Numbered from the stretch's first letter, positions 25,606 through 34,857 are shown. The stretch: DNA of 44,121 nt from Methanobacterium sp. (GCA_019084405.1 JAHRFX010000043.1:1-44121); one strand, 5' to 3'. Translations and numbers: made by a program. Notes: generated by a model from the letters alone, not told the origin.

Positions 25606-25613
25606 TTATATAA
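25606..25613 (+). promoter_or_regulatory. TATA box before the structured leader and ubiA-like gene
   Basis: TTTATATA stands about 25-30 bases before 25635-25640, the expected transcription start. That places the hairpin island at 25643-25700 at the very 5' end of the transcript and makes a leader of about 100 bases before ATG 25742. Confidence 0.5.
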
Positions 25614-25642
25614 AAAAAATCAATTAAATACTTCAGGTAAAT

Positions 25643-25700
25643 CCTGGGGGCCTGTGCCCAATTAGCTGCACACCGAGCTCACGTTCCGATGGCTTTCAGG
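25643..25700 (+). ncRNA. Candidate structured RNA (leader or small RNA)
   Basis: A GC-rich island in AT-rich surroundings folds into a closed structure. CCTGGGGGCC (25643-25652) pairs along its full 10 bases with GGCTTTCAGG (25691-25700), the centre being three G-U pairs. Directly stacked inside, TGTGC (25653-25657) pairs with GCACA (25668-25672) around a 10-base loop, leaving about 18 bases, ACCGAGCTCACGTTCC and two more, as a third arm of a junction. A TATA box lies upstream at the right distance and the ubiA-like gene begins 41 bases downstream. It does not match a riboswitch class I can name. It could be a cis-regulatory leader or an independent small RNA. Confidence 0.5.
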
Positions 25701-25741
25701 TACTGATATTTTATTCTAATTTTAGAGGTTAACTTAATTTC

Positions 25742-26584
25742 ATGATATTAAAACCAATAGGTACATTATTTCGGCTTGATCTCTCATTAGCTGCAGGGAT
25801 ATGTGTTATTGTGGGAGAAATAGTTGCTCTGGGCCAAATTCCATCCCTTGATCAAATAATAATGGGATTTGCAGTTGGGTTTTTTATTTCCAGTTCATCC
25901 TTAATTTTAAATGACTATTTTGATATGGAAACTGATAAAATTAATGCACCTCACCGTCCGTTGCCCTCAGGAATGATTGAACCATCACAAATAATTGTCC
26001 TGTCCATTATCACCACATTAATTGGCCTGATTATCGCATTTTTAATCAGCAACCTGGCTTTAATTGTAGCAGCAATATTCTGGGCAATAGGGTTTTTATA
26101 CAACTGGAAACTTAAAAGAAACAGGATTACCTGGTAATCTGATGGTTAGTTCTTCAGTGGCTATTACCTTTATTTTTGGAGGTATTGTGGTGGAAAACCC
26201 CTGGAACATTTTTATTTGGCTTTTTAGTGCTATAGCATTTTTCATAGACCTGGGCGAGGAGATTACTTTTGATGCACTGGACATGTTAGGAGATAAAAAG
26301 ATAAATTCATATTCAATAGCCTTAAAACATGGTCCGGAAATGGCATTTAAAATTTCATCTGTACTATTTGCCGTGGTGGTTTTAATTAGCTTTATTCCCC
26401 TGATAGTTGGGGGCCTGGGTAGTTCTTATCTGGCTATGATATTGATCATGGATACCATAATTGTTTTTTCTATTTTTAAAATCTAAAAACTCCTAATAAC
26501 GATCAAAAAAGAAAATACGCACGTTTAATTTATCTAGGCGCCACTTTAGGGCTTCTGGTCTTTATAATTGGTCAATTAATATGA
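25742..26584 (+). pseudogene. UbiA prenyltransferase (DGGGP synthase-like) with two frameshifts
   Basis: The product resembles digeranylgeranylglyceryl phosphate synthase, which adds the second geranylgeranyl chain of archaeal lipids. The Mg-binding motif NDYFDMETDKINAPHRPLPS is intact (about residues 56-75) and the second motif is near FIDLGEEITFDALDMLGD. The frame breaks twice: one extra A in AAAAGAAACAGG (26114-26125), after which GLPGNLMVSSSVAIT continues in another frame, and one base lost near 26481-26490, after which KTPNNDQKRKYARLIYLG continues to TGA 26582-26584. All three parts are otherwise well kept. Either this is a second, recently dead copy, or homopolymer errors hide a working gene. 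A structured leader precedes it. Confidence 0.85.
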
Positions 26585-26661
26585 TTCCGGAATTAATATT
26601 TAATTTATAATATTTTGTACAATTTAATTACTTCCGTGTTCATTTAATTCTAAAATTAATA

Positions 26662-27213
26662 TTAATCCAGCAGTTCTTCTTCCTGCACACTTACACAAAA
26701 ACGACATAGGGCCCCGGGAGTATTCAACTGTTTTTCTTTTACCGGGCAATAATAAATACCCTTTTCATATCTCAATATAAATCCCCCAGGGAACCGGGTT
26801 CCTACCGGATGTATGGATTCTTCCCTAACAAAAGCAGTATAAGTAGCCACAATCATGGCAATATGGTTAAAACAAAGTTCTTCATGGCAGTTAACCTTTC
26901 TTTTTTGTTCATTTAGAACTTTAAGAAAATCTTTTAATTTTTTAGTATCCACCGTACCTTCATATTCTCCCGGGTCTTCTTTTAAATCTTTAATACGTAG
27001 GAAAAACGCTTTTGTAAATCGGGATATGAAATCGTCCCTTTCTTTAGGAGGCATGAATTTAGCATCTTCCCGGAGATAGATACTGGCATCCATGATGTCT
27101 TTTATATGCAAATGGGAAGCTTCTATTTTTAATACTCTCAGGAGCTCTTTTTTACTGAGCTTCTCTGAAAAGTTTAAATCTTCAAGTTTGCCGGGGTTTT
27201 TTAGAATCCTCAT
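26662..27213 (-). CDS. DUF2115 (UPF0305) family protein, 183 aa
   Basis: A family largely confined to methanogens, of unknown function. The conserved cysteines are in CHEELCFNH (about 110-118), YYCPVK and CRFCV near the C-terminus, which could bind a metal. The N-terminal half is helical. The gene lies 27 bases after the hel308 stop on the same strand, so it is probably the distal gene of that operon. No enzymatic motif is seen. Confidence 0.8.
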   Translation of the reverse strand: MRILKNPGKLEDLNFSEKLSKKELLRVLKIEASHLHIKDIMDASIYLREDAKFMPPKERDDFISRFTKAFFLRIKDLKEDPGEYEGTVDTKKLKDFLKVLNEQKRKVNCHEELCFNHIAMIVATYTAFVREESIHPVGTRFPGGFILRYEKGIYYCPVKEKQLNTPGALCRFCVSVQEEELLD

Positions 27214-27240
27214 ATAATTCCCTTAAAAATCTACTTTCCT

Positions 27241-29310
27241 CTACCTTTGAGCATATCTACGCACAGCTGCTGCTAATTTAGGACCTATACCATCTACTTT
27301 TTGGAGTTCTTTCTCAGTAAAAGGCCTCAAATCTTCACCAAATGCTTTAAAAAGAGCTCTAGCCCTTTTTCTACCCAATCTTTTTACCCCCAGAACCAGA
27401 GGTATTAACTCTTCTCTAACACCATAGTAAAACCGGGCAGACAGGATATCTAAACCACTCAGCGGATGGTAAATTCCTAAAACCTGGCAGATATCCCGGA
27501 AGAACTTAACCAGAAGTGATGCTTCATAGGCGGCCCGGCGAGTGGTAGCAGCATATACATGGAAAGCATTTTCAATTTCATATTCATTTCGTTCATCAAT
27601 CCATTCCATTAGAGATGCGGCAGTAGCTTCTGCATTCTGCATATCCACCGCAAATATACCATGGCGGGATAATTTCTCCCGGACAGGATCTTTACTTTTA
27701 CGCCCCTTAAAGGAGATAAGGGGAAGATCGGGAGTGTGACATATCTGATAAATAAGCTTATAAATATCCAGTTCATCCATATTAGAAGCAAATTCCTTTA
27801 ATTTAACTGCAGTTTCCACACTATAGTTGGATTTAGCAATTAATAATCCCAGTGAAGTTGTTTTGAGTCCTTCCGGGGTAGCCTGTAATATCCCATTATG
27901 CATTAAAAATTCCAGTGCATTACTTATTTCATACTCCATACTTTCTGCAGCAAATGTATTCATATAAGGATTATTTTCCATTTGATATCCATAAAATGTT
28001 TTAGTAAAGAATTCCTGAAGTTCAACCGGGTTTTTAGCCATGGAAGAAGCTATCTGGGCTATTATTTGCCTGTAAACAGCATCTTTATTTTCAATTAGCT
28101 TGGAATGGGTGGGCTCGATTTCCCCATGCACATAATATTCCTGTAAATCATAGGCTTCATCCAGGGTTTTGGCAATCAGGTAAGAGTATCCCACATCATC
28201 GTATTGTGGCCGGCCAGCACGTCCTGACATTTGTTCATAATCAAATACTGGAATCTTTTGTGGACCCTGAGATGTCCATCGAGTGTAATCCCTGATTACA
28301 ACACTACGTGAAGGTAAATTAACCCCATACATTAAACTGGGAGTGGAGGTAATCATGAGTAAATTTCCTGAACGAAATTCATCTTCAATAATCTCCTTTT
28401 GTTCACTGAAAAGGCCCGCGTGATGGAAGGCCACCCCGTTTTTAGCAGAATCAGCCAATTTTAAACAGGTACTGGTAGGCCGGGATCCTTTTTTTTCAGG
28501 TACCTGTAGAATTTTTTCAGAAACTGCTATAAAATCTTTCTTCCGGGAAGGGGGTACTTTATTTTTGATTTTATCTGCCACAAAACTGGCCAGGGACTCG
28601 GTAAATCTCCGGGTGGAAACAAAGGTCAGTGCCTGTGAATTTTCTTCTAAAGCCTTTTCCAATATCTTAACAATAACATCGTTCTTATTTTTGGTACTGA
28701 ACATTTCAGTATTGAGTACTTCTTTATGCAGGGGCACTGGACGGTAATCATGCTCAACTACCCGGGCGTTTAACCAGCCTGCAATTTCTCCCATATTCTG
28801 CAGAGTGGCAGAAAGTGCCACAATACGCATCCCGGGATTTACCATATGGGAACGAGTTATGGCACATTCAATGGTGGGCCCTCGAGTGTACTCTCCTATC
28901 ATATGGAATTCATCCACAATCAAAAGATCAACTTCTCGTATGCTGTTCCAGGAAAAACGGGTAATGCTATCAAAAGATTCAAAAACCATTACTGATAAAT
29001 CGCTGGATTGGGGATGTCTTCCTACTGTAAAACCGTGTTCTTCCAGTAACTTAAACTCTTTTAACTTTTCATTTTGAATAGAAAGAAGAGGAACTGCATA
29101 AATAACTTTCCCTCCGTTTAAAAGAGTTTTAATCGCAGCTAAAACCCCTAAGAGTGTTTTTCCACTGGCGGTAGGAATGGCTATAATGTAATTATCCTTT
29201 GCATCCAGGTATCCTGATTCAATAACTGCGTTTTGTGCAGGATTAAAATTCTTAATATGCGGGTAGCACTCATTTATTATATCCTTTAGATTGTAATCCA
29301 GAGTTTCCAT
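27241..29310 (-). CDS. hel308: ATP-dependent DNA helicase Hel308
   Basis: A superfamily 2 helicase that unwinds forked DNA and acts in replication restart and repair. Motif I is PTASGKT (46-52), motif II DEFH (133-136), motif III SATL (167-170); FVSTRRFTE, FHHAGL and QMSGRAGRPQYD give motifs IV-VI. A helix-hairpin-helix (about 635-689: LGRKRARALFKAFGEDL and VDGIGPKLAAAVRRYA) closes the protein. Length 689 aa is typical. I take ATG 29310; a GTG four codons upstream is in frame. It stands between moaC upstream (39 bases) and the DUF2115 gene downstream, all leftward. Confidence 0.94.
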   Translation of the reverse strand: METLDYNLKDIINECYPHIKNFNPAQNAVIESGYLDAKDNYIIAIPTASGKTLLGVLAAIKTLLNGGKVIYAVPLLSIQNEKLKEFKLLEEHGFTVGRHPQSSDLSVMVFESFDSITRFSWNSIREVDLLIVDEFHMIGEYTRGPTIECAITRSHMVNPGMRIVALSATLQNMGEIAGWLNARVVEHDYRPVPLHKEVLNTEMFSTKNKNDVIVKILEKALEENSQALTFVSTRRFTESLASFVADKIKNKVPPSRKKDFIAVSEKILQVPEKKGSRPTSTCLKLADSAKNGVAFHHAGLFSEQKEIIEDEFRSGNLLMITSTPSLMYGVNLPSRSVVIRDYTRWTSQGPQKIPVFDYEQMSGRAGRPQYDDVGYSYLIAKTLDEAYDLQEYYVHGEIEPTHSKLIENKDAVYRQIIAQIASSMAKNPVELQEFFTKTFYGYQMENNPYMNTFAAESMEYEISNALEFLMHNGILQATPEGLKTTSLGLLIAKSNYSVETAVKLKEFASNMDELDIYKLIYQICHTPDLPLISFKGRKSKDPVREKLSRHGIFAVDMQNAEATAASLMEWIDERNEYEIENAFHVYAATTRRAAYEASLLVKFFRDICQVLGIYHPLSGLDILSARFYYGVREELIPLVLGVKRLGRKRARALFKAFGEDLRPFTEKELQKVDGIGPKLAAAVRRYAQR

Positions 29311-29349
29311 GATAATCAGCACTTTTAGTAAGATTCAGGGGAATAATTT

Positions 29350-29886
29350 TTAATTCCCTTCTTTTGTTTTCCCAGTACCATTATGCCGGTAATCAATGGT
29401 TGATTTGCTAAAAATTTCTTCTTTGGTTTTTTCAACTACCAGTATATCTTTAATGGAGGTAGAGGGGTATTGACCATCTACATCTTTTTCCACACTCTTA
29501 ACCATATCCCATATGGTCAGTAATCCAACACTAACTCCGGTGAGGGCTTCCATTTCTACTCCTGTTTTTCCAGCTGAATTTACACTTACAATTACTTGTA
29601 TATGGTCATTTAATACTTCAAAGCTCATTTCTATCCCGGTAACAGGCAGGGGATGGCATAGGGGGATTATACTGGAAGTAGCCTTGACTGCATTTATAGC
29701 TGCAATCTGTGCCGTGGTGAGAACATTACCCTTTTCCAGGGCATTATTTTCAATTAAATCAATGGTTTTCTTTTTTAGAAAAATTTTTCCTGATGCAACT
29801 GCACTCCTTTTTAGGGAAGGTTTATCTCCTACCTCTACCATATGGACCCCTTCTGGGGTTAGATGGGTGAAATCCTTATTTTTCAT
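29350..29886 (-). CDS. moaC: Cyclic pyranopterin monophosphate synthase (MoaC)
   Basis: MoaC makes cyclic pyranopterin monophosphate, the first pterin of molybdopterin synthesis, needed by the tungsten/molybdenum formylmethanofuran dehydrogenase. Family marks are FTHLTPEGVHMVEVGDK, KSLIPLCHPLP-like IIPLCHPLPVTG, and GVEMEALTGVSVGLLTIWDM; the two active-site regions are complete. I start at ATG 29886 after AAGGAGA; a frame nine codons longer exists but lacks a ribosome binding site. The protein would have 178 aa. No other moa gene is in the window. Confidence 0.93.
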   Translation of the reverse strand: MKNKDFTHLTPEGVHMVEVGDKPSLKRSAVASGKIFLKKKTIDLIENNALEKGNVLTTAQIAAINAVKATSSIIPLCHPLPVTGIEMSFEVLNDHIQVIVSVNSAGKTGVEMEALTGVSVGLLTIWDMVKSVEKDVDGQYPSTSIKDILVVEKTKEEIFSKSTIDYRHNGTGKTKEGN

Positions 29887-30018
29887 AGCTATTCTCCTTA
29901 TAAGCACTTTCACATCTTAATAATATTCTTGAAAGTATCCAATTTGATACCACCGTAACTATATATTATTAATATTATTATTAGTATTAAATTTATCTTA
30001 ATGGGGAATAAATTTATC

Positions 30019-31086
30019 TTAATAGGGTATCTTAACATTTGCGTATTTCAGGGCCTTTTCACGTGCTTGTTTACCCATTTTTTCCCTTAAATCTTTATTT
30101 TCAAGTATTAGATCAATAGCTTCTGCTAAGGCCACAGGATTTCTGGGTTCTACCAGTATTCCTACATCTTCACTTACTAGCTCAGGTATACCTCCCACAG
30201 AAGTTGCTACTACGGGTTTTCCTGAAGCCATGGCTTCTAAAAGGGCAATTCCAAAACTTTCTGATAGTGAAGGCAGAACCAGTAATTCCGCAGCAGGTAT
30301 TATCTTATCTATATCATAGCGGGCCCCGGTAAAATGGACATCTTTTATATTTTCATACTCTGCCATGCCCTTTAAATCCTGTAGAAGAGGACCGCCTCCA
30401 ACAATCGCCAGAAATGCAGGTTGATCCATAAAATTTTTAGCTCTTAAAAGATAATGAACGCCTTTTTGACGAACCAGATTTCCTAAAAATAGTACAAGGG
30501 GTTTATCTTCTGCAATACCTATCTCCTTTTTGAAATCACTGGCATTCTGAGGATTAAATTTTTCCACATCCACTCCATTCCAGGTAACCTTTAGTTTTTT
30601 ATCCACTCCGGGAATGTTCATTTTCAAAATCTTATCTTCTAATGATTTACTTACCACAAATACCTCATCTGCCTTTTTTAGAATCATGTGGAAAAATGGT
30701 TTTAAAAATTTCCGGGAAGATAATAAAAATACATCGGATCCATGTAATGTGATACAAGTCTTTTTACCGGTTAATATCCCGCCTATAACCGCTACTAATC
30801 CTGGTGGAAGTAAATAATGGGCATGGATAAGGTCTATGTCATTTTTCCGGACCATTCTAATCAATTTCAAGGTGGCGGTAAAGGTGAATATAAAACCCCT
30901 TAATCCGGGTATTTGGGGAGTGGGAGCGTATTCTACCTGTAAATTAGTCTGATCTATTTTTTCATGAGGATAGGTTAGCACATAGACTTCATCCCCTCTT
31001 TCCAGAAGGGCATTTGATAATAAATAAACATAGGATGCAATTCCACCTACATGGGGAGGAAAATGACCTACCATACATACTTTCAT
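30019..31086 (-). CDS. Family 4 glycosyltransferase (GT-B fold), 355 aa
   Basis: Two Rossmann halves are seen: the N-terminal one starts with MVGHFPPHVGGIASYVYLLS, and the C-terminal one has LVLFLGNLVRQKGVHYLL and the donor-binding E-x7-E motif in ESFGIALLEAMASGKPVVA. It probably moves a sugar from a nucleotide donor to a lipid or glycan of the envelope; the acceptor cannot be told. Cytoplasmic or membrane-associated. GGAGAT precedes the ATG. The gene is 34 bases downstream of cbiD in the leftward block. Confidence 0.88.
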   Translation of the reverse strand: MKVCMVGHFPPHVGGIASYVYLLSNALLERGDEVYVLTYPHEKIDQTNLQVEYAPTPQIPGLRGFIFTFTATLKLIRMVRKNDIDLIHAHYLLPPGLVAVIGGILTGKKTCITLHGSDVFLLSSRKFLKPFFHMILKKADEVFVVSKSLEDKILKMNIPGVDKKLKVTWNGVDVEKFNPQNASDFKKEIGIAEDKPLVLFLGNLVRQKGVHYLLRAKNFMDQPAFLAIVGGGPLLQDLKGMAEYENIKDVHFTGARYDIDKIIPAAELLVLPSLSESFGIALLEAMASGKPVVATSVGGIPELVSEDVGILVEPRNPVALAEAIDLILENKDLREKMGKQAREKALKYANVKIPY

Positions 31087-31120
31087 ATTTTTAATCTCCG
31101 GATATCAAATGGATTTATTA

Positions 31121-32188
31121 TTAATATGCTGGATTTAGAATCGTTCCATCCATACGAACCATGATAACTTCTACTTTAAGTGGAAATCTGTCCTGGATTT
31201 TATCTTTAATAGATTGGGAAATACTTTGGAAAACTTCGTCCAGGATGCATTCTTTATTCAAAAGATCAATCATATCTTCTGTGGTTTTTTTGGAGAAAAT
31301 TTCTGCAACTAAGGCAGGGGACGCTCCTTTCAATGCTGCATGGGCGGCTATTATTTCAGTTCTTGCATCAGCCACAGAATGTTTGGTATTGAATATGCCA
31401 CCGGCTATTTTAACCAGTTTACCGGCATGCCCATAAATAATTAATTTTTTGATGCCTTTTTCAACTGCCTTTTCCAGCATAAAACCAACATAGTTACTCA
31501 TTTGAATTATCTGGTCCTTTTCAACTTTCATTGATTTTAAGGCTAGATTTTCACCAATATTGCCCGGAACATAAATCAAATCCTCATATCCCATGGCCAG
31601 GGCCACATCCAGCTGACACTCCAGGGAATCTTTATAAGCAGCACTGGACATGGGTCGTGATATGCCAGTGGTACCTAAAATGGATATCCCTCCCTTTATA
31701 CCCAGGCGGGGGTTCATGGTTCGGGAAGCAACTTCTTTTCCACCGGGAATGGAAATGGTTATTATGGCACCTTCCCTGTCACCCAACAACTTTTTCACAT
31801 TTTCTTCAATCATACTTTTAGGCACAGGATTAATAGCTGCTTCACCAACCGGGATTTGTAATCCTGGTTTGGTAACCAGTCCCACCCCTTTACCTCCCCT
31901 GATGGAAATTACTTGATTTGCAGTTATGCTGACTTCTGCAACAATTTCCAGGTTTATGGTAACATCCAGATCACCATATGGTTTTTTAATCACAGCGGCC
32001 TTAGCAGTATTAGAATCTTTTTTTTCAGTATTATGAACTTCTATTTCAAGTTCACCAAAAGGAACATTTATTTTAACTGAATTTAGATTTAATTCTCCTT
32101 TAATGACCATTATAGCTGCCACTGAAGCCGCAGCTGCTGCACTACCTGTGGTGATGCCATAGGGAGGTTTGTTATTCAACGCAGTCAT
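31121..32188 (-). CDS. cbiD: Cobalt-precorrin-5B C1-methyltransferase (CbiD)
   Basis: CbiD methylates C1 during anaerobic corrin ring synthesis, needed for the corrinoids of methanogenesis. The Gly/Ala-rich start GITTGSAAAAASVAAIMVI (7-25), the segment SIRGGKGVGLVTKPGLQIPV (about 97-116) and ISILGTTGISRPMS (about 178-191) are diagnostic. Length 355 aa is usual. Other cbi genes are not in the window, so the pathway genes are scattered, as is common in methanogens. Confidence 0.93.
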   Translation of the reverse strand: MTALNNKPPYGITTGSAAAAASVAAIMVIKGELNLNSVKINVPFGELEIEVHNTEKKDSNTAKAAVIKKPYGDLDVTINLEIVAEVSITANQVISIRGGKGVGLVTKPGLQIPVGEAAINPVPKSMIEENVKKLLGDREGAIITISIPGGKEVASRTMNPRLGIKGGISILGTTGISRPMSSAAYKDSLECQLDVALAMGYEDLIYVPGNIGENLALKSMKVEKDQIIQMSNYVGFMLEKAVEKGIKKLIIYGHAGKLVKIAGGIFNTKHSVADARTEIIAAHAALKGASPALVAEIFSKKTTEDMIDLLNKECILDEVFQSISQSIKDKIQDRFPLKVEVIMVRMDGTILNPAY

Positions 32189-32223
32189 TAATAAATCCCA
32201 AAAAAAATTATATAAAAAAAAAT

Positions 32224-32484
32224 TTATTCATTTAATTCTTCTTTGATAGCTTGCATTAACTCTTCTTTGGAGGGAGCACCTACAAACTTGACTACACCAT
32301 TCATAGCAATCGCTGGAACAGCCATTAGTCCATAATTCACGGCTTTTTCTCTATCTTCCATTATGTCAACTGTTTCAACTTCCAGAACATCTCCCAGATC
32401 TTTTTTAGCCTCATCCACTACTTCTATTGCCATAGGACAGTAAGGGCAGGTGGGTGAAGTAAATACCTCGATTTTTACAACCAT
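32224..32484 (-). CDS. Small thioredoxin/glutaredoxin-like protein, 86 aa
   Basis: A compact thioredoxin fold with the redox motif CPYC (Cys12, Cys15) in TSPTCPYCPMA and the cis-proline region LMAVPAIAMNG. It belongs to the 85-residue archaeal group that includes the structurally studied Methanothermobacter Mt0807. It likely reduces disulfides in the cytoplasm with an F420- or NADPH-linked reductase. GGAGGT precedes the ATG. About 290 bases of AT-rich spacer with no gene separate it from sppA upstream. Confidence 0.9.
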   Translation of the reverse strand: MVVKIEVFTSPTCPYCPMAIEVVDEAKKDLGDVLEVETVDIMEDREKAVNYGLMAVPAIAMNGVVKFVGAPSKEELMQAIKEELNE

Positions 32485-32777
32485 GTTTGTACCTCCATAT
32501 TAGAATTACTTTTTTCTATTTAACCGCACTATTAAATTAATGTTGTATTTTATTTATCCTTTTTTATAAAAGCTATTCCCTTTGTAACATTCTTTTATCT
32601 GTATTTTAGGATTAAATACTTATCTTTATCCAATCTTAAGGACATTTTAAAAAAAGGGACGGGTGTTTTAATTCAAATAAGATAAACTTTAATTTTCAAT
32701 TAAGTATCCTGTTCTTTAATTTAAGTCAATAGGAATAGGCAATTTTAAAAAAATCAAAAAAAGGGGATTTCAGATTA

Positions 32778-33689
32778 TTAATAAATATTCTGAATAGTAC
32801 CCTGATCCATATTTTCCCCAATACCCATTCCCAGTGCGTAGCCAATTTTAGAGCCTATACTGCTAAGAAGAGATTCCAGAGTGGTACGGGGAGCAAAACT
32901 AACGACTTTATAATCTTTTAGCCCTGCTAAATGGGCTGCTATATCCAGAGCGTCATCTTTGCCACCTAAATCATCCACCAGTTTCAGATTTTTAGCCTGT
33001 CTTCCAGTGTATATTTTTCCCTCGGCAATTCCTGCCACATAACTTTTACTCAGGTTCCTGTTTTCTGCAACCTGTTCTATGAAGTAATCATATTCTTCAT
33101 CAACCATATTCTGCATCATTTCTTTTTCTTCTGGAGTTAATTTCCGGTAATCAGCACCCATATCCTTGTATTCTCCTCCTTTTATGGCGTATTTGTTGAT
33201 TCCCTCCCGGTCATATAATCTTGAAAGGTCAATTAGATCCACCAGTACTCCAATACTACCTACCCAGGAGGATGGGCTGGCCACGATATGATCTGCTCCA
33301 GAAGCAACCAGATATGCTCCAGAAGCGCCAGTATCACTTATCCAGACTACTACTGGCTTTTCAGAATTTTGAACCGATTCCATAATTTCTTCACTAGCCA
33401 CAGGACTTCCTCCTGGACTATTCACATCCAATAATATGGCTTTAACATCTATATCCTGATTTGCATTTTGTATTAGCTCTTTAATAACATCAGGATTACT
33501 TACACTACTACCCATCAAACTTGATGGTGAATAAGCTATTTGTCCATATATGGGAATCACAGCGATGGTTCCACTCGTGGATTCATTCCATGAGTTTCCT
33601 ATAACTGAGATTAAGGATAATAAAATTATTGCAAGTAATACCAGGCCTCCTATGGAGCCCAGCAAAACCGTCTTGTTTTTTTTATCCAT
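32778..33689 (-). CDS. sppA: Signal peptide peptidase SppA, 303 aa
   Basis: An N-terminal membrane segment (about 9-31) anchors a Ser-Lys protease that degrades cleaved signal peptides. LLDVNSPGGSPVASEEI (87-103) forms the substrate loop, the nucleophile is Ser123 in DTGASGAYLVASGAD, and the general base is Lys175 in KGGEYKDMG; the spacing of 52 equals that of the Bacillus enzyme. The single-domain length is typical of archaea and Bacillus. The weak GATGATATT stands before ATG 33689. Confidence 0.92.
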   Translation of the reverse strand: MDKKNKTVLLGSIGGLVLLAIILLSLISVIGNSWNESTSGTIAVIPIYGQIAYSPSSLMGSSVSNPDVIKELIQNANQDIDVKAILLDVNSPGGSPVASEEIMESVQNSEKPVVVWISDTGASGAYLVASGADHIVASPSSWVGSIGVLVDLIDLSRLYDREGINKYAIKGGEYKDMGADYRKLTPEEKEMMQNMVDEEYDYFIEQVAENRNLSKSYVAGIAEGKIYTGRQAKNLKLVDDLGGKDDALDIAAHLAGLKDYKVVSFAPRTTLESLLSSIGSKIGYALGMGIGENMDQGTIQNIY

Positions 33690-33999
33690 AATATCATCTT
33701 TTTAGATATTCTTAAATTTATAGTATTTTTGGATTGAAATTTATTACATAAACAGTATTTAAATCTTCCTGATTTCGAATTCAATCTACAAAATTCGATA
33801 CAAACATTTATCATTGTTTCCAGATTCATCACTTGGTCCTGGAACCTTAAGTATTTAGTTTATACTAAATACTTTTTACTAAATTCTTTAGAATAATTAT
33901 TATTAAACACAATATATTTTTGTTACAGTTATATAATAGTAATTATGATAATCACTTAATCCCTACTCATATCCCGGCAGTTTAAAAAATGGTGATATC
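33690..33999. other. Divergent intergenic region of sppA and aroK
   Basis: About 310 bases with promoters in both directions. TTATATAATA at 33929-33938 is a likely TATA box for aroK (expected transcription start near 33960). The perfect inverted repeat at 33849-33874 is described separately. No gene is seen. Confidence 0.55.
33849..33874. promoter_or_regulatory. Perfect 11-bp inverted repeat upstream of the aroK operon
   Basis: AAGTATTTAGT and ACTAAATACTT are exact reverse complements around TTAT. The half-site TACTAAAT (33863-33870) recurs as a direct repeat at 33877-33884, 14 bases on. It lies 55-80 bases upstream of the likely aroK TATA box, where archaeal activators or repressors bind. 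A regulator of amino acid synthesis is a natural guess; a hairpin terminator for a transcript from the left is the alternative. Confidence 0.55.
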
Positions 34000-34857
34000 T
34001 TGAAAAAAAAGGTAAGGTCTCCTGGTTCAGCCACAGTAATTAATGCCATATCAACTGGCAGTGGATCAGCATTTGGAATAGATCTTCATGTAACTGCAGA
34101 AGTTAGTTTGAAAGAATCTGGAATAAAATGTTCATCTAATCCTGATGTTAATCCCCTTTTAATGGAATTATGTGTAAAGAAGGTACTGGATTTTCATGGA
34201 TTGAACTCCGGGATTAGAGTCAAAACCAGTTCAACTCTTCCAGTGGCTTCTGGTCTTTCCAGTAGTAGTGCTACTTCTAATGCAGTGGTCATGTCCACTA
34301 CAAGGTTACTGGAAGAAGAATTTGAATTGAAACCCATGTCTGACATGAAAATACTTAACATGGCCATCGATGCCTCTTTAGAAGCAGGAGTTACCATTAC
34401 GGGGGCTTTTGACGATGCCAGCGCCTCTTTTTTTGGAGGACTCACTATAACCCACAATTTAAAGAGAGAAATTATATACCATGAAAAGATGGAAAAACAA
34501 AACATATTAATATACATGCCAGACAGAAAGTCACTGACCGCACAATCTGATGTAAAGCGAATGAAGCTTCTGGCACCCTGGGTGAATATAGCCTTCCAGC
34601 AAACTCTCCAGGGAGATATATATAATGCTTTAACTTTAAATGGAATTTTATATTGTGCAGCACTGGGATTTGATTCAAATATAGCGCTTGATGCGCTTGA
34701 TGCGGGTGCACTAGCATCTGGATTGTCTGGAACTGGACCTTCATTTGTGGCGGTAGTTAATGAAAAAAACCGGGAAAATGTCCAGGAAGCCTGGAAAGCA
34801 TATCCTGGTAATATCATTGCTACTAAAATAGATAATATTGGCACCAAGGTGGTTTAA
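34000..34857 (+). CDS. aroK: Shikimate kinase, archaeal GHMP type
   Basis: The enzyme phosphorylates shikimate in aromatic amino acid synthesis; archaea use a GHMP-superfamily kinase unrelated to bacterial AroK. The phosphate loop LPVASGLSSSSATSNAV (80-96) and the C-terminal LASGLSGTGPSFVAVV are characteristic, as is ITGAFDDASASFFGG near the middle. Start codon is TTG 34000 after GGTGAT. The stop runs into the chorismate mutase start (TAAATG), so the two are coupled. Confidence 0.93.
   Translation: MKKKVRSPGSATVINAISTGSGSAFGIDLHVTAEVSLKESGIKCSSNPDVNPLLMELCVKKVLDFHGLNSGIRVKTSSTLPVASGLSSSSATSNAVVMSTTRLLEEEFELKPMSDMKILNMAIDASLEAGVTITGAFDDASASFFGGLTITHNLKREIIYHEKMEKQNILIYMPDRKSLTAQSDVKRMKLLAPWVNIAFQQTLQGDIYNALTLNGILYCAALGFDSNIALDALDAGALASGLSGTGPSFVAVVNEKNRENVQEAWKAYPGNIIATKIDNIGTKVV

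Noticed and set aside
34194..34847. A 217-codon open frame on the minus strand opposite shikimate kinase
   Set aside because: It is a shadow of the aroK gene; the plus frame has all kinase motifs, and the minus frame resembles no protein.
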